This document shows positions 22,134-32,761 of a stretch of DNA of 64,000 bases, one piece after another (positions within the stretch are counted from its first letter, which is position 1; each line of letters opens with the position of its first letter). The notes below the pieces were generated by a model. That model searched no databases and had not been told where the DNA came from. It saw only the letters and a list, made by a program, of their open reading frames with translations. The translations under genes were made by a program, and so were the position numbers. This stretch comes from JAHJQZ01 sp963675235 (GTDB taxonomy: Bacteria > Pseudomonadota > Alphaproteobacteria > Rhizobiales > Devosiaceae). The DNA lies in assembly GCA_963675235.2 (NCBI GenBank), contig CAXXFU010000002.1, positions 1,178,001 to 1,242,000 on the forward strand. Direction: 5' to 3'.

Positions 22134-22393
22134 TGAAGGAACCGATCCGGGTTGAGGGCAAACTCGTCAATGACCGGTCCCGTCGCCCGCCATGCCTGGG
22201 CAGTGGCATGATCAGCGGGCGCTTGCGATGTAGATAGGCTTGGGTTTTGGCCGAACAAGGGCCGCTCACTCAAAGGTGATCGTACCCCGCCGGTCAGCGC
22301 GAAATGGCCGTCGGATCGGTCGGCGCACCGCCGCCGTTGCACTTTGTCCTGGAAACTGGCAATCCAGTGCACCTCTTGAAGGAAGGCCACAAC

Positions 22394-23869
22394 ATGAACG
22401 CGATCATACCCGAGCCGATGCCTACGAAGAGTTTCGACAATCCGGAACTTGCCTGGGAGTATGTCGCGGAGATCTACAAGCGCAACACCAGCTTCATCCG
22501 CGAGCACCTGTTCTCGCTGATCAAGGGATCAGAGCCGCTCGGGCGCGTGCGCGCCACGTATCCGGAAGTGCGCGTGTCATCGACCAGCTTCGGCCGCGTG
22601 GACTCGCACCTGCCTTACGGATTCCTGCATAGTCCCGGTCTTTACAAGACGACGCTGACCGCGCCCCTGCTGTTCAAGCGCTATCTCATTCAGCAGTTCA
22701 CACTCATCCTCAAGCACTACGACACTGAGATCGAGATCGGCGAATCCGACACGCCGATCCCGTTGCATTTCGCCTTCCACCCGTCCGAGCGCATCGACGG
22801 CGAGGCGATCGACGCCCTTGGCGTGCCGCTTCGCGACATCTTCGATGTGCCGGACCTGACCAATACCGACGACGAGATCGCCAACGGCACCCTCATTCCC
22901 GGCGCCGGCGGTCCCTACCCGCTTTCGGTGTTCACGGCGCCGCGCACCGACTACTCGCTCTATCGCCTGTCGCACTACACTGCGACCGAGCCCGAGCACT
23001 TCCAGAACTTCGTGATCTTCACCAACTATCAGTTCTACATGGAAGAGTTCTGCCGGCTGGCCGAGCAGTACATGAACGAGGGACACCCGGACTACACGCA
23101 TTTCATCGGGCCGGGCAACGTCATCCAGACCAATACACGCCTTGGTGGCGGCACCACCGGCGAGCCGCCGCCACGCGATCCGCAAATGCCGACCTATCAC
23201 CTGGTCGCCGAGGGCAGCCGCGGCATCACCATGGTCAATATCGGCGTCGGCCCGTCCAACGCCAAGACCATCACCGACCATATCGCAGTGCTGAGGCCGC
23301 ATGCCTGGGTCATGGTCGGCCATTGCGCCGGCCTCAGGAACTCGCAGGAACTCGGCGACTACGTTCTGGCCCATGCCTATGTCCGCGAGGACCACGTGCT
23401 CGACGCAGACCTTCCGATCAGCGTGCCGATCCCGGCTCTGGCGGAAATCCAGGTGGCGCTCGAACAGGCCGTGGCCAGCGTCACCGGCCTGCATGGCGTC
23501 GACGTCAAGCGTGTGATGCGCACCGGCACGGTTGCGACCTTCGACAATCGCAACTGGGAACTGCGCGACATGAACGAGATATCGCAGCGGCTGAGCCAGT
23601 CGCGCGCCGTCGCGCTCGACATGGAATCGGCAACCATCGCCGCCAACGGTTTCCGCTTCCGCGTGCCTTACGGCACTTTGCTGTGCGTGTCGGACAAGCC
23701 GCTGCATGGCGAGATCAAGCTGCCCGGCATGGCCTCGGAATTCTACCGCACCCAGGTCAACCGGCACCTGCTGATCGGCATCAAGGCCATGGAAATCCTC
23801 CGGAACCAGGCGCCGGAGCGCTTGCATTCACGCAAATTGCGCAGCTTTGCCGAGACGGCGTTCCAGTAG
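22394..23869 (+). CDS. amn: AMP nucleosidase
   Basis: Cleaves AMP to adenine and ribose 5-phosphate, controlling the adenylate pool in the cytoplasm. It has 491 residues, close to the E. coli enzyme. The ATG at 22394 follows GAAGGAAGG; the frame extends upstream without family likeness. The N-terminal AMN domain (residues about 20-190) is followed by the nucleoside-phosphorylase-like domain with GHCAGLRNSQELGDYVLA, VALDMESATIAANGFRF (catalytic-site Glu) and CVSDKPLHGEIK. The enzyme is known to be activated by ATP and inhibited by phosphate. It is a single gene with no operon partner. Confidence 0.97.
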   Translation: MNAIIPEPMPTKSFDNPELAWEYVAEIYKRNTSFIREHLFSLIKGSEPLGRVRATYPEVRVSSTSFGRVDSHLPYGFLHSPGLYKTTLTAPLLFKRYLIQQFTLILKHYDTEIEIGESDTPIPLHFAFHPSERIDGEAIDALGVPLRDIFDVPDLTNTDDEIANGTLIPGAGGPYPLSVFTAPRTDYSLYRLSHYTATEPEHFQNFVIFTNYQFYMEEFCRLAEQYMNEGHPDYTHFIGPGNVIQTNTRLGGGTTGEPPPRDPQMPTYHLVAEGSRGITMVNIGVGPSNAKTITDHIAVLRPHAWVMVGHCAGLRNSQELGDYVLAHAYVREDHVLDADLPISVPIPALAEIQVALEQAVASVTGLHGVDVKRVMRTGTVATFDNRNWELRDMNEISQRLSQSRAVALDMESATIAANGFRFRVPYGTLLCVSDKPLHGEIKLPGMASEFYRTQVNRHLLIGIKAMEILRNQAPERLHSRKLRSFAETAFQ

Positions 23870-24019
23870 ATCAAGGCCAAAAACCCGACATTGCCGCGTA
23901 TGCGGGAGTCCAATAGCGCTTGAGGCCTGCGTGTGCAGGACTCATGCGCGCCGCCGACGCGGCGCAGATGGATCCCCGATCAGGTCGGCGATGACGACGT
24001 GATCGGGCGACGCTTCGCG

Positions 24020-24208
24020 CTACCTTTTCTCGTCTTCACCACGCTTGTGCGCATCGAGAACCTTCTCGGCCCGTGTGTTTTCAAGCCTTGTGCCCTGCTT
24101 TTCGGCCTTGGTGCGTCCGAAGGCGATGCGGTTGGCCTCCGCTGTCTTTTCCTTCTCGTCCCGCGCCTTGCGCTTGCGCGCCTGCCTGAGATTGACAATG
24201 TCAGCCAT
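24020..24208 (-). CDS. DUF4169 small basic protein
   Basis: A 62-residue, highly charged protein beginning MADIVNLRQARKRKARDEKE, the diagnostic DUF4169 start seen across Rhizobiales. It is likely one long helix rich in Lys, Arg and Glu. Function is unknown. Its ATG overlaps the stop of the glutathione peroxidase gene (TGATG), so the two are translationally coupled. A longer frame to 24316 adds residues that overlap the peroxidase gene and is rejected. Confidence 0.88.
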   Translation of the reverse strand: MADIVNLRQARKRKARDEKEKTAEANRIAFGRTKAEKQGTRLENTRAEKVLDAHKRGEDEKR

Positions 24209-24684
24209 CACAGAAACGTCTCGATGTCGGCGCGTATGTCCTCCGGGGTCTGCTTGGGCGAATAGCGCCGAAGGGGTTGTCCGTCGCGTCCGATCAGGAA
24301 CTTGCCGAAGTTCCACTCGATGTCGGCGCCGTCGGAACCCGGCGTTTCCGTCTTGAGCCAGGCATAGAGTGGGTCGGTATCCGCGCCGTTGACGTCAATC
24401 TTGCCGGCCATGGGAAAAGTGACGCCATAGGTAGCGCTGCAGAATTCGGCGATTTCGGCGTCGCTGCCCGGCTCCTGCCCGGCGAACTGGTTGCAGGGAA
24501 AGCCGAGCACCGTGAAACCAAGGGGCGACAGGTCCCTGTGCAGGCGTTCCAGGCCCTCGTATTGCGGCGTCAGCCCGCATTTGCTGGCAACATTGACGGC
24601 CAGTATCAGCTTGCCGGCGAAGGCCGACGGATCGAGCGGCCCGCCGCCGAGTTTTTCCATCGAAAAATCAGAAAACGTCGCCAT
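24208..24684 (-). CDS. Glutathione/thioredoxin peroxidase (GPx family)
   Basis: A 158-residue peroxidase with all GPx motifs: VNVASKCGLTPQYEGLE with a catalytic Cys in place of selenocysteine, VLGFPCNQFAGQEPG with the Gln of the catalytic tetrad, and WNFGKFLIGRDG with the Trp-Asn pair. It reduces hydrogen peroxide or lipid peroxides; cysteine GPx enzymes usually take electrons from thioredoxin. The start at 24684 (MATFSDF) is chosen over an earlier ATG for family fit. It heads a two-gene unit with the DUF4169 gene. Confidence 0.95.
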   Translation of the reverse strand: MATFSDFSMEKLGGGPLDPSAFAGKLILAVNVASKCGLTPQYEGLERLHRDLSPLGFTVLGFPCNQFAGQEPGSDAEIAEFCSATYGVTFPMAGKIDVNGADTDPLYAWLKTETPGSDGADIEWNFGKFLIGRDGQPLRRYSPKQTPEDIRADIETFL

Positions 24685-24788
24685 GACCCCCTCCTTCGTG
24701 CCTGGGCCGGCATGGAAACCCATGACGCTCGCCAGTGCAACGGCCGCCCTGAGGCGGCCGGCTCAATTCATTTGTCTGTGTGCAGCAA

Positions 24789-26417
<1,629 letters not shown>

Positions 26418-26470
26418 GGGCCCCTACCATACTCCACATTCGGCGATTCGGACGCTCAATTTTCGTCTCC

Positions 26471-26502
26471 AAACAAAGAAAAGGGGATGTTGCCATCCCC
26501 TT
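26471..26502 (-). terminator. Terminator after secG
   Basis: Read on the minus strand: aaggggatg, gcaa, catcccctt, then a broken T-run (ttctttg). It begins 22 bases after the secG stop, so pyrG probably has its own promoter or relies on read-through. Confidence 0.82.
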
Positions 26503-26524
26503 GTTCGTCATCCATGTCGCGACC

Positions 26525-26977
26525 CTAGTTTCCGCTGCCGCCGGTTGTCCCGGTCGTGCCGTCGGCGGGCGCCGACGGAATGGCCAGCGCTGGCGAGTCC
26601 GAGGCATCGGCGGGAGCCGTGCCGCTCGTCTGCTCCTGCAGCTGGTTGAGCGCGTCAAGCGCGTTCTGGGACAGCGTGCCGTCACCATTGGTCTGGACGG
26701 TCCCATCCGTCTGGGTCTGCTCGGAAGCGCTGTCGAGGATCGAGCTCGAGCTGCGATCGATCGACTTGACCACGGTCAGGCCAATGGCCAGCAGGAAGAA
26801 CAGCGTGGCGAGAATGGCCGTTGTCCGGGTCAGCACATTAGCCGATCCGCGCGAGGTCATGAAGGAGTTGTTGCCTCCGCCCATACCAAGTCCACCGCCT
26901 TCGGAGCGCTGGATCAGAATGACAGCGATCATGGCGAGGACGATCAGCAGATAGGCGACGAGCAGTACATTATCCAT
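26525..26977 (-). CDS. secG: Preprotein translocase subunit SecG
   Basis: A small inner-membrane subunit of the SecYEG channel that aids export. It has two hydrophobic segments (about residues 3-20 and 55-73), with the conserved IQRSEGGGLGMGGG loop between them, followed by NSFMTSRGSANVLTR. The 150 residues exceed the roughly 110 of E. coli because of an Ala/Ser/Thr/Gly-rich, low-complexity cytoplasmic or periplasmic tail (GTAPADASDSP to GGSGN), which is typical of alphaproteobacterial SecG. Confidence 0.95.
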   Translation of the reverse strand: MDNVLLVAYLLIVLAMIAVILIQRSEGGGLGMGGGNNSFMTSRGSANVLTRTTAILATLFFLLAIGLTVVKSIDRSSSSILDSASEQTQTDGTVQTNGDGTLSQNALDALNQLQEQTSGTAPADASDSPALAIPSAPADGTTGTTGGSGN

Positions 26978-27115
26978 GGGACGGGTCCGTAGGGTCGAAC
27001 AAGCGGGCGTTCTAGAGCAAACGTCGGCTCAATGCCAGAGGCTTGCGGATTTTTTAGGGCGAGGCATTGTGTAGCCTTCACATAGTGCACGGCAGGACGT
27101 CGGAAAAGGCCAGCA

Positions 27116-28171
27116 ATGTCGGCAAATCCCCCATCTGCGACAGAATTCCCCTTCGATGCGGTGGTGAGTACATCCGGGCGCGGCGGCCCTGTTCGCTGTC
27201 ATGCGAAGGTGTCTGCCGCCCTCGCCTCCGCCCCGCCGGTTGCGACCGGGCCATATCGCATTCTCATCGGCAAGGGCGAGTGGCGCGAACGAATCGTCAT
27301 CGACCGGCCCGATGTCCATCTGATCGGCGAGGATGCCGAGCAAAGCGTACTTGTGTTTTCCCGCCATGCCGGGCTGGCAGGCGCGGATGGCAAACCGATC
27401 GGGACATTCGATACCGCGACGTTGAAAGTGGTGGCACCGGGCTTTCGCGCGGAAAACCTGACCATCGCCAATGATTACGACTACCTCGGCAACATGCAGA
27501 GCGCCGGCGGCAACGACAAGGTTGGACACCACGGTTCGCAGGCCGTTGCACTGGCGATCGAGGGCGCGGCCGATCGCACAGTCTTGAACAACGTGCGCCT
27601 CATCGGCCACCAGGACACGCTCTACGCCCATGCCGGCCGCAGCCTTTTTCACAATTGTACGATTTCGGGCAGCGTCGATTTCATTTTCGGTGGCGGACGC
27701 GCCTTTTTCGATTCCTGCCGCATCGTCTCGCGCCACCGGCCCGGCCAGGCCATCGAAGGTTTCATCGCCGCGCCCAACACTGACAGACATCAGCCAGCCG
27801 GCTTTGTTTTCAACCAGTGCAGGCTGGAGAAAGAACACGGCGTTGCGCCGCACTCGGTGGCGCTGGGGCGCCCGTGGCGCCAGACGACACAGTTTGCCGA
27901 CGGGTTCTACGGCAATCCCGACCATGTCGGAGCGGCAGCCTATCTGTCGTGCTGGATGGACGACCATATCGTGCCGGAAGGCTGGCACCCCATGGACTAC
28001 AACGCCAGGAGCGGCAGCCGGGCAACGCTTGCACCGGAACAGGCGCGACTTTTCGAATATGACAGTTCCGGGCCGGGCGCCGCAGATCCGTCGGCGCGCC
28101 GCTGTATCCTCGGCGACGCCGAGGCGCGTGGCCTGACGATGGCCGCTGTTCTCGGTGACTGGCAGGGATGA
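27116..28171 (+). CDS. Pectinesterase-family protein without signal peptide
   Basis: A 351-residue right-handed beta-helix protein of the pectin methylesterase family (CE8). Catalytic motifs are intact: GHQDTLY near residue 165 (general acid Asp), GSVDFIFGGGRAFF near 185 (nucleophile Asp) and LGRPWR near 250 (Arg). The enzyme class demethylates pectin, releasing methanol. There is no signal peptide or lipobox, so the protein appears cytoplasmic, suggesting action on imported oligogalacturonides or another esterified sugar. It stands alone, divergent from secG, with no pectate lyase or galacturonate genes adjacent. The N-terminus could begin at another nearby codon, but nothing hydrophobic is encoded upstream. 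Confidence 0.9.
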   Translation: MSANPPSATEFPFDAVVSTSGRGGPVRCHAKVSAALASAPPVATGPYRILIGKGEWRERIVIDRPDVHLIGEDAEQSVLVFSRHAGLAGADGKPIGTFDTATLKVVAPGFRAENLTIANDYDYLGNMQSAGGNDKVGHHGSQAVALAIEGAADRTVLNNVRLIGHQDTLYAHAGRSLFHNCTISGSVDFIFGGGRAFFDSCRIVSRHRPGQAIEGFIAAPNTDRHQPAGFVFNQCRLEKEHGVAPHSVALGRPWRQTTQFADGFYGNPDHVGAAAYLSCWMDDHIVPEGWHPMDYNARSGSRATLAPEQARLFEYDSSGPGAADPSARRCILGDAEARGLTMAAVLGDWQG

Positions 28172-28193
28172 CGGCGCCTTCGGCGATCCGTCA
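28169..28193. terminator. Hairpin between convergent pectinesterase and tpiA
   Basis: tgacggcgcc and ggcg-at-ccgtca pair around a ttc loop with a two-base bulge. It overlaps the pectinesterase stop and could serve both genes. Confidence 0.6.
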
Positions 28194-28222
28194 CCCCTTC
28201 ATTCAGGAGTTGGTCCAGCTGG

Positions 28223-28972
28223 CTAGCCGAGCTTGCGCGCCGATTCAACGATCGACAGGAACGAATCGGCCTTGAGCGAGGCGCCGCCGATCAGTCCGCC
28301 GTCGACATCGGCGATGGCGAGGATTTCGTCGGCGTTCTTGGGATTGAGCGAGCCGCCGTAAAGAATGCGGATGTCGTCGGCGCCGGCACCGAACCGGTCG
28401 CGCAGGTGGCCGCGGATGGCGGTATGGACCTCGGCGATCTGCTCGCTGGTCGGGGTCAGGCCGGTGCCGATGGCCCACACAGGCTCATAGGCGATGACGA
28501 TGGATCCCGCCGGGTTGGCATCGGGAACCGAGCCAGCCATCTGGGAAGCAATGACCGAAAGGGTGTCATTGGCTTCGCGCTGGCCCAGCGTTTCGCCGAT
28601 GCAGACGATCGGCATCGCGCCGCCATTGAGAACGGCTTCGGCCTTGGCCTTGACGATGGCATCGGTATCGCCGTGGTCGGCGCGGCGTTCGGAGTGGCCG
28701 ACGATGATATAGGCGGCGCCAGCATCGGTGAGCATGCCGACCGACAGATCGCCGGTGTGGGCGCCCTTGGCTTCGGTGTGGCAATCCTGCGCTCCGAGCG
28801 CCAGCGGCTTGGAGCCGACGGCGGCTCTGGCGGCAGCGAGAATGGTCGCCGGCGGGCAGATCAGGCATTCCGGTCCGGTCGCGGCGGCGCCGGCAGCGAT
28901 CGCCTCGATCTCGGCGATTTCCGCGGATGTGCCATTCATTTTCCAGTTTCCGGCGATGAGAGGTCTGCGCAT
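28223..28972 (-). CDS. tpiA: Triose-phosphate isomerase
   Basis: Interconverts dihydroxyacetone phosphate and glyceraldehyde 3-phosphate. It has 249 residues from the ATG at 28972. The N-terminal AGNWKMNG holds the active-site Asn and Lys, GHSERR the electrophilic His, and AYEPVWAIGTG the catalytic Glu and the start of the mobile loop; LYGGSLNPKNA binds phosphate. The frame extends upstream to 29044, but the family start is MRRPLIAGNW. It is divergent from ppiD with 264 bases between; that gap shows no gene. Confidence 0.98.
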   Translation of the reverse strand: MRRPLIAGNWKMNGTSAEIAEIEAIAAGAAATGPECLICPPATILAAARAAVGSKPLALGAQDCHTEAKGAHTGDLSVGMLTDAGAAYIIVGHSERRADHGDTDAIVKAKAEAVLNGGAMPIVCIGETLGQREANDTLSVIASQMAGSVPDANPAGSIVIAYEPVWAIGTGLTPTSEQIAEVHTAIRGHLRDRFGAGADDIRILYGGSLNPKNADEILAIADVDGGLIGGASLKADSFLSIVESARKLG

Positions 28973-29236
28973 TGATGTGTTCCCTTGGAGGTGTTCGCAA
29001 ATTCTTGCCGCAGACAAAGCGGGGGGTGTGCGGCTTGCGGACAAGATCGAACGACTAAAGAATGGCGCACAATGTCGAATCTTGGCCTCGACATCATGCT
29101 GGCAAACGGACGCACCCTTGCACTGGCCGGCGGATTGCCTTACCCACCGGTCCGGCGGCTTGCGGCGCCCGGATAACCCTGTCTAATATCCGGCGCCACA
29201 GCGCCGCAAGCGCTTTATCCCTTTGGGAAATGTTTC

Positions 29237-31108
29237 ATGCTCGACAATCTGCGTCATTTCGGTTCATCCATCATCGGCAAGATCATGATGGGGTTCCTTC
29301 TGGTGGGCCTTGCCGGTTTCGGTATTTCCGGCGTCCTGACCTCCATCGGCTCGAACACGGTCGCCCGCGTCGGCAGCCAGGAAATCACCATCAGGGATTT
29401 CCAGCGCGCCTACAGCCAGCAGGTCGATGCCGCTGCGCGCCAGTTCGGTTCGGTCCCGACACCTGAGCAGGCGATGGCCATGGGCATTCCCTCGTCGGTT
29501 CTCAATTCGCTGGCGGCCAACGCGGCGCTCGACGAGCTCGGCATGCGCATGGGCCTTGGCGCCTCCGACACAAGGCTCGGCCAGATGCTGCGCAGCGATC
29601 CGAGCTTTGCCGGCATTGACGGCACGTTCGACCGCGCCATCTTCAGCCGCGCCATCGCCCAGGCCGGCTACACCGAGACCGAATATCTCAACATGCTGAA
29701 AAACGGCGCCGGGCGTCAGCAGATCGTTTCGGCCACCTTCTCCGACATCGCCCTGCCCAAGGCGGCGATGGAGCTGTTGAACCGCTATTCGAACGACACC
29801 CGCGCCATCGACTATTACGTGCTCGCGCCGCAGTCGATTCCGAGTGTCGAAGAGCCGACCGAAGAGGAGATGGCCGCCTATCTCGGCGAAAACCAGCAGA
29901 CGTTCCGGACCCAGCCGACACGCACGGCGCGATTCATCGTTCTGACCAATGATGCGCTCGCCCGCAACGAGACCGTTTCCGAGGAACAGGTTCAGGCCGA
30001 ATATGAAAAGACCAAGGCCAGCCTGTCGGTTGTCGAGACCCGTACCATCCGCCAGGTCGTGCTCAATGACGAGCAGAAGGCCGCCTTCGAATCCGGCCAG
30101 ACAGCAGGACAGGGCTTTGACGAACTTGTCGCTGCAAATGGCCTCAACCCGACCGACCTCGGCACGCTCGCCCGCAGCGACATCACCGACGAAACACTGG
30201 CCGAGACTGCCTTCGGCCTCGAAGCCGGCCAGTTTGCCCTGGTGCCAGGCGCATTGGGCACCCGTGCAGTTGTTGTCGACACGATCAACGCCGCCCGGGT
30301 CGAGACCCTTGAGGAAGCACGCGCCGACATCGAAGAGCGTTTGAAGCAGAAGCAGGCCCGAGACAAATATGCCGATGTGCTCGACGGCATCGAGGAGTTG
30401 CGTGCCGCCTTCACGCCAATCGACGAGATCGCCCAGCGCTTCAACCTCGATATCTCCGAGGTGAGCCTGACCGCATCCGGCCAGGAGCTTTCGGTCATCT
30501 CCGACATTCCGGCCGGTGCCGAAACCAAGGTCGCCACTCAGGTGTTTTCGACAGACATGGGCGCCCTCGCCCCCTCGATCGCCATCTCCTCGAGCGTCAA
30601 TGTTTGGTTCGACCTCGAGGCGATCACCGATGCCCGCGACCAGACGCTTGACGAGGTGCGCGACCAGATCAAGACGACAATGGTCGCCGCCCGGACCGCG
30701 GAAGCGCTGAAGGCTGCCGCCGAAGAGGACCTTGCCGCCATCGATGCCGGCAAGAGCGTCGACGAAGTCGCTGCGGCGCGCAACACCTTCACCACCACCT
30801 CGCCCGGTTTCAACCGTGGCGGTCTGCAGAACTCGCCGATCGATGGCGCCGTGGCATCCGCGGCCTTCGCCGGCCCGGCCGGACTCAGCGATATCGCCCT
30901 GAACGGCAACGGCAATTATGTCGTTTTCACCGTGTCCGGCGTGACGCCGGCGACAGGCGAGCCGCCAGCACAGGCGCTGGACTACGTGACGACAGGCTGG
31001 CGCGACACCATCTACGCCGAATTCGTCGCCGGGCTCAGGACCGATACCGGCATGAGCATTTCCCAGAACACGCTGGCGAACCTTGTCGGCACGTCGACCG
31101 GAAACTGA
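29237..31108 (+). CDS. ppiD: PpiD/SurA-like periplasmic folding protein
   Basis: A 623-residue membrane-anchored chaperone of the PpiD family. One transmembrane segment (residues about 13-36, IGKIMMGFLLVGLAGFGISG) leaves the rest in the periplasm. A SurA-N-like helical region (VGSQEITIRDFQRAYSQQ) comes first, followed by a parvulin-like region at about residues 240-380 in which the usual catalytic pattern is hard to see, and a C-terminal helical part. PpiD associates with SecYEG and helps newly exported proteins fold. It ends six bases before trpE, so it may be co-transcribed with the trp genes, an arrangement usual in Rhizobiales. Confidence 0.93.
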   Translation: MLDNLRHFGSSIIGKIMMGFLLVGLAGFGISGVLTSIGSNTVARVGSQEITIRDFQRAYSQQVDAAARQFGSVPTPEQAMAMGIPSSVLNSLAANAALDELGMRMGLGASDTRLGQMLRSDPSFAGIDGTFDRAIFSRAIAQAGYTETEYLNMLKNGAGRQQIVSATFSDIALPKAAMELLNRYSNDTRAIDYYVLAPQSIPSVEEPTEEEMAAYLGENQQTFRTQPTRTARFIVLTNDALARNETVSEEQVQAEYEKTKASLSVVETRTIRQVVLNDEQKAAFESGQTAGQGFDELVAANGLNPTDLGTLARSDITDETLAETAFGLEAGQFALVPGALGTRAVVVDTINAARVETLEEARADIEERLKQKQARDKYADVLDGIEELRAAFTPIDEIAQRFNLDISEVSLTASGQELSVISDIPAGAETKVATQVFSTDMGALAPSIAISSSVNVWFDLEAITDARDQTLDEVRDQIKTTMVAARTAEALKAAAEEDLAAIDAGKSVDEVAAARNTFTTTSPGFNRGGLQNSPIDGAVASAAFAGPAGLSDIALNGNGNYVVFTVSGVTPATGEPPAQALDYVTTGWRDTIYAEFVAGLRTDTGMSISQNTLANLVGTSTGN

Positions 31109-31114
31109 GGCAAG

Positions 31115-32629
31115 ATGAGCGACAGCGATGGCTTTGCCGAGTTTGCACAGGGGTATGAGGCAGGACGGGCGCAGATCGTCTGGCGCCGCATCGTCGCCGA
31201 TCTCGACACGCCGGTCGGCATCTACCTGAAGCTCAGCGAAGGGCGCACCAATACCTTCCTGCTCGAGTCGGTTCTCGGCGGCACGACACGCTCACGCTAT
31301 TCGATGATCGGCACCGAGCCGGACATGATGCTCAGGGTCAAGGACGGGGTGCCGGCGGTCAACCGCCAGGTCAAGGCCGCCCCGGACGCCTTCGAGACCA
31401 TCGACATGCCGCCGCTCGAGGCGTTGCGCATGCTGATCGCCGAATCCCAGGCCGACATTCCCGAAGGCCTGCCGCCGTCGTCGGCCGGCATGTGGGGGTA
31501 TCTGGGCTACGACATGGTGCGGCAGATGGAAGTCCTGCCCGACGCCAACCCCGACGACATGGGCCAGCCCGACGCGTTGCTGATGCGGCCGGGACTTCTG
31601 GCGGTGTTCGATATCCTCAAGGACGAGCTCTACCTGACGGCGCCGGCCTATCCGCGTGAGGGCGTGACGGCCAGGCAGGCCCATGAGGCCGCCCTCGCAC
31701 GCATCGATGACGCCATGGTGCGGCTGGAACGTCCGATCACCCGCGTTCCCGACGCCTATGACACCGAAACCATTGCCGTTAGCTCCAACACCACGCCGGA
31801 CGAATACAAGGCGATGGTCGACGCGGCCAAGACCTATATCAAGGCCGGCGACATCTTCCAGGTGGTGCTGTCGCAGCGTTTTTCCGCCGAGTTCGACCTG
31901 CCGCCGACGGCGCTCTATCGGGCGCTGAGGCGCACCAATCCGTCGCCCTACATGTATTTCCTCGATTTCGGCGCCTTCGCAGTCGCCGGTTCGAGCCCGG
32001 AAATCCTCGTGCGCGTCGACAAGGACAAGACGGTCACCATCCGTCCGATCGCCGGCACGCGCCGTCGTGGCGCCACACCCGAGGCCGACAAGGCCATGGC
32101 CGACGAGCTGATGGCGGATCCCAAGGAATTGAGCGAGCACCTGATGCTGCTCGATCTCGGGCGCAACGATGTGGGTCGCGTCGCCGAGATCGGCTCGGTG
32201 AAGGTCACCGACAAGTTCTTTTTGGAGTATTATTCTCACGTCATTCACATCGTCTCCAATGTCATCGGCACCATGGCGCCGGACAAGGACGTGATCGATG
32301 CGCTATCGGCCGGGTTCCCGGCCGGTACGGTGTCGGGCGCGCCCAAGGTCCGGGCGATGGAGATCATCGACGAGTTGGAGAAATCGCGCCGTGGCATCTA
32401 TGGCGGCTGCGTCGGCTATTTCGGCGCCGACGGCACGCTCGACACCTGCATCGTCTTGAGGACGGCCATCCTTGCGGATGGCAAGCTGCATGTGCAGGCC
32501 GGGGCCGGCATCGTCGCCGACAGCCAGCCGCGGCTCGAACAGCTCGAGTGCGAAAACAAGGCCCGCGCCCTTTTCAGTGCCGCCGAAGAGGCGCTACGCT
32601 ATGCTGGAGAAGCCCGGATCGGCCAGTGA
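31115..32629 (+). CDS. trpE: Anthranilate synthase component I
   Basis: Makes anthranilate from chorismate with ammonia supplied by TrpG, the first committed step to tryptophan. It has 504 residues, the free-standing form rather than the TrpE-TrpG fusion found in Rhizobiaceae such as Sinorhizobium. The N-terminal feedback site region has the LLES motif (TFLLESV near residue 50). The chorismate-binding domain has RPIAGTRRRG, LLDLGRNDVGRV and SAGFPAGTVSGAPKVRAMEI. It starts six bases after ppiD. A 132-base gap containing a dispersed repeat separates it from trpG. Confidence 0.97.
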   Translation: MSDSDGFAEFAQGYEAGRAQIVWRRIVADLDTPVGIYLKLSEGRTNTFLLESVLGGTTRSRYSMIGTEPDMMLRVKDGVPAVNRQVKAAPDAFETIDMPPLEALRMLIAESQADIPEGLPPSSAGMWGYLGYDMVRQMEVLPDANPDDMGQPDALLMRPGLLAVFDILKDELYLTAPAYPREGVTARQAHEAALARIDDAMVRLERPITRVPDAYDTETIAVSSNTTPDEYKAMVDAAKTYIKAGDIFQVVLSQRFSAEFDLPPTALYRALRRTNPSPYMYFLDFGAFAVAGSSPEILVRVDKDKTVTIRPIAGTRRRGATPEADKAMADELMADPKELSEHLMLLDLGRNDVGRVAEIGSVKVTDKFFLEYYSHVIHIVSNVIGTMAPDKDVIDALSAGFPAGTVSGAPKVRAMEIIDELEKSRRGIYGGCVGYFGADGTLDTCIVLRTAILADGKLHVQAGAGIVADSQPRLEQLECENKARALFSAAEEALRYAGEARIGQ

Positions 32630-32701
32630 ATGCCATGCCGTGAATACGATCTTGTGATGCTTTTTCAAAGCCGCGTCACATGTCCTAAGTCTTTGAGTGG
32701 T

Positions 32702-32753
32702 CGCGTGTTCGAACCGGAAAAGCGGTAGCCACTTTTCTTGAACATGCTCTAGG
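32702..32753. repeat. Dispersed rhizobial-type repeat, copy 2
   Basis: cgcgtgttcgaaccggaaaa, then gcggtagccacttttcttga and acatgctctaggat. The middle is an imperfect inverted repeat (ggaaaagcggta / agccacttttct... type). It matches copy 1 at 11289-11341 and lies in the trpE-trpG gap, eight bases before trpG. Confidence 0.72.
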
Positions 32754-32761
32754 ATGCCCCC

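Noticed and set aside
22577..23827. 416-residue minus-strand frame over amn
   Set aside because: Antisense of AMP nucleosidase with typical shadow composition.
31109..31114. Tryptophan attenuator before trpE
   Set aside because: Only six bases separate ppiD and trpE, and no Trp-codon leader peptide is present.
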